A stretch of DNA of 64,000 nucleotides from a bacterium (GTDB lineage: Bacteria; Bacillota; Bacilli; Lactobacillales; Streptococcaceae): NCBI GenBank assembly GCA_905221505.1, contig CAJNDL010000004.1:1-64000 (forward strand). The letters are read 5' to 3'. This document shows positions 63,065 to 64,000 of the stretch, one piece after another. A program made the position numbers and the translations under genes. The notes beneath the pieces were generated by a model. That model was not told the DNA's origin and did not search any database. It saw only the letters and a list, made by a program, of their open reading frames with translations. How positions within the stretch are numbered: the stretch's first letter is position 1; every line of letters starts with the position of its first letter.

Positions 63065-63140
63065 GTAAATACCTAACCTTTCGCTTATTTTCAGTTAGGT
63101 ACTATTAGACAAGTTGGCAGTAGCTAGCTTGTCTTTTTTT
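63065..63140 (+). ncRNA. Candidate small RNA in the prophage immunity region
   Basis: Behind an extended -10 promoter lie two hairpins and no open frame. The first is TACCTAAC (63070-63077) with GTTAGGTA (63094-63101). The second is a 12-bp stem 63107-63118 / 63123-63134 with loop AGTA, followed by T6. Predicted RNA ~75 nt. It lies in the gap between the AlbA_2 and repressor genes (62860-63269), which otherwise holds only repeats. Confidence 0.6.
63107..63140 (+). terminator. Strong terminator of the candidate small RNA
   Basis: AGACAAG (63107-63113) and CTTGTCT (63128-63134) extend inward with wobble pairs to 12 bp; T7 follows. Confidence 0.8.
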
Positions 63141-63269
63141 GTTGCTATTTTGCAATTTTGCCGTTTTTTGCGCTTTAGTCTGTAAAATTGGCTTTCTATT
63201 CTTCAATTTCCTCCGTTTTTGCACAATAGACCATGGGATGGGGTTGCTATTGGCGAATATGGGGGATTT

Positions 63270-63785
63270 TTATCTTCCTCTCATAGCTAATAATTCAATA
63301 GTTTTACCTATATTTTCTTGTTCAGTTTCTGTTAGTATGCTCCATAAAGCTATAAATTTTTGTAATCTAGCAGGGAGAAATAGAAACGAGCTATAAAAGT
63401 CTTCACGGTGCTTTACAACTATTTCGGGAGGTACGGCAGTATTTTTATAGCTTTCATAAAATTGTTTATCAATATACTCATAAAAATCTTTTGTTCTTTC
63501 TCCGATTAGCTCTTTTATCTCTTGAGTGAGGAATGTTTCAACATCAGGATAGTTTGAAAAAATTGTTTTATCCAATGCTTTTTCTAATTCTCTATACTCA
63601 CTATACCCCAACAGATATCCAACGCTTACCCCGAAGAAGTCAGCTAGTTGCTGGGCTTTTTCGGGTTTTATTTGGCGTTCCTCGTTTTCCCATCGCAATA
63701 CGGTGATTTTAGATACAGAAATTTCATCAGCTAATCCTTGTTGGGTTAGCCCTTTTTGTTTTCTCAGTTCTTTCAATCTATTCAT
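63270..63785 (-). CDS. cI-like phage repressor (XRE family)
   Basis: A 171-residue protein. The N-terminal helix-turn-helix is LKELRKQKGLTQQGLADEIS with VSKITVLRWENEERQIKP. The helical C-terminal part has no S24 autocleavage signature, so induction would need another route such as an antirepressor. It is transcribed away from the rightward promoter across a shared operator region, the lysogeny switch layout. Confidence 0.87.
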   Translation of the reverse strand: MNRLKELRKQKGLTQQGLADEISVSKITVLRWENEERQIKPEKAQQLADFFGVSVGYLLGYSEYRELEKALDKTIFSNYPDVETFLTQEIKELIGERTKDFYEYIDKQFYESYKNTAVPPEIVVKHREDFYSSFLFLPARLQKFIALWSILTETEQENIGKTIELLAMRGR

Positions 63786-63809
63786 AATTTATCACACCTT
63801 TCACAGATG

Positions 63810-63838
63810 ATTATATCTGATTTTCAGAAAAGTATCAA
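63810..63838 (-). promoter_or_regulatory. Repressor promoter (PRM-like)
   Basis: Minus-strand TTGATA (63838-63833), 17-bp spacer, TATAAT (63815-63810). The -35 lies inside the dyad at 63832-63848. Confidence 0.75.
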
Positions 63839-63848
63839 GAAATGATAC
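63832..63848. promoter_or_regulatory. Phage operator candidate O3
   Basis: GTATCAAGAAATGATAC: GTATCA/TGATAC arms 5 bp apart, over the -35 of the repressor promoter. Confidence 0.6.
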
Positions 63849-63867
63849 AAAAAATTCTAAAAAACAG

Positions 63868-63896
63868 TTGACAATTATCCGAAATGGATATATAAT
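63868..63896 (+). promoter_or_regulatory. Rightward early promoter (PR-like)
   Basis: TTGACA (63868-63873), 17-bp spacer, TATAAT (63891-63896), fully consensus; the spacer is occupied by operator O1. Confidence 0.85.
63876..63890. promoter_or_regulatory. Phage operator candidate O1
   Basis: TATCCGAAATGGATA fills the spacer of the rightward promoter; it matches O2 in both arms. Confidence 0.7.
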
Positions 63897-63907
63897 AAAA
63901 CACAAGT

Positions 63908-63922
63908 TATCCAAATTGGATA
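63908..63922. promoter_or_regulatory. Phage operator candidate O2
   Basis: TATCCAAATTGGATA, 32 bp (three helical turns) from O1 and just downstream of the transcript start. Confidence 0.7.
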
Positions 63923-63925
63923 CTA

Positions 63926-63975
63926 CCCCCTCCAACCTTTCACACTTTCAATCTATTCATGGAGGGGGATTTTTT
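63926..63975 (+). terminator. Leader hairpin/attenuator before the first rightward gene
   Basis: CCCCCTCCA (63926-63934) and TGGAGGGGG (63960-63968) form a perfect 9-bp stem with a 25-nt loop, followed by A and T6. It lies within the transcript of the rightward promoter. Confidence 0.65.
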
Positions 63976-63991
63976 AGAAAGGGGGAAACCT

Positions 63992-64000
63992 ATGAGCAAA
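63992..64000 (+). CDS. First rightward prophage gene, start only
   Basis: ATGAGCAAA with SD AAAGGGGG, cut by the window end. By position it should be a Cro-like or early regulatory gene. Confidence 0.55.

Overview
The window looks like chromosome of Streptococcus pneumoniae or a very close mitis-group relative. It is AT-rich Gram-positive DNA with strong AGGAGG ribosome-binding sites and extended -10 promoters. It carries BOX elements (six clear copies and one decayed copy) and the remains of an IS630-Spn1-type transposase. The gene order is one I know from pneumococcus: trhO, capD-like, sdaAB/sdaAA, LysM protein, argGH, mnmA-mnmG, rnjA-rpoY, tsaB-rimI-tsaD, an Rgg144-type locus, metQ-metNP, yesMN (TCS07), mutL, ruvA, tag, corA. 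Assignments are from reading the proteins and motifs; no database search was run.

Layout. 1-12.6 kb: transposase remnant, orphan bacteriocin immunity gene, trhO, a PadR/DUF1700/DUF4097 envelope-stress-like operon, an MFS exporter, a glycosyltransferase and a CapD-type nucleotide-sugar enzyme, a HAD phosphatase and the L-serine dehydratase pair. 12.8-28 kb is a mosaic accessory region. It holds a LysM protein, a PlcR-like regulator, an exporter/immunity pair of the lactococcin-972 type without its bacteriocin gene, an amino-acid binding protein with argGH, and then a divergent Rgg regulator with a WxW-type pheromone gene. Behind the pheromone gene come a frameshifted lactococcin-972-like bacteriocin gene and a three-gene ABC transporter. 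The region is bounded by an ~820-bp direct repeat (period 11,922 bp), and the pheromone-bacteriocin-ABC cassette is itself bounded by a 126-bp direct repeat (period 3,312 bp). A 62-bp inverted-repeat element lies in opposite orientation in the two large repeats. pspA, which I expect just upstream of mnmA in pneumococcus, is not there.

28-36.6 kb holds core RNA-modification and RNA-decay genes (mnmA, nudix, mnmG, rnjA, rpoY, tsaB-rimI-tsaD). 36.7-40.6 kb is a second Rgg-controlled peptide locus: Rgg144-like regulator, double-glycine peptide, two CPBP membrane proteases and a frameshifted MFS gene. 40.9-47.7 kb is amino-acid transport: azlCD, a cystine-type binding protein, and a methionine uptake operon behind a perfect MET-box, with an M20 dipeptidase. 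47.9-53.5 kb holds the YesL/YesM/YesN set, an NrdI-like flavodoxin and a LytTR/DUF3021 pair. 53.7-59.9 kb holds DNA repair genes (mutL, ruvA, tag), an LD-carboxypeptidase-like gene whose best start codon reads ATA, and corA.

60.1-64 kb is the left end of an integrative element, probably a prophage, inserted next to corA. It has a tyrosine integrase, an AlbA_2/ATPase-domain protein, a candidate small RNA, a cI-type repressor, and a complete divergent promoter/operator region with a leader hairpin. The window ends nine bases into the first rightward gene.

The most interesting content is the Rgg/WxW-peptide-linked lactococcin-972 cassette with its nested repeats. The small invertible-looking element, the hairpin-rich mnmA leader and the prophage small RNA come next.
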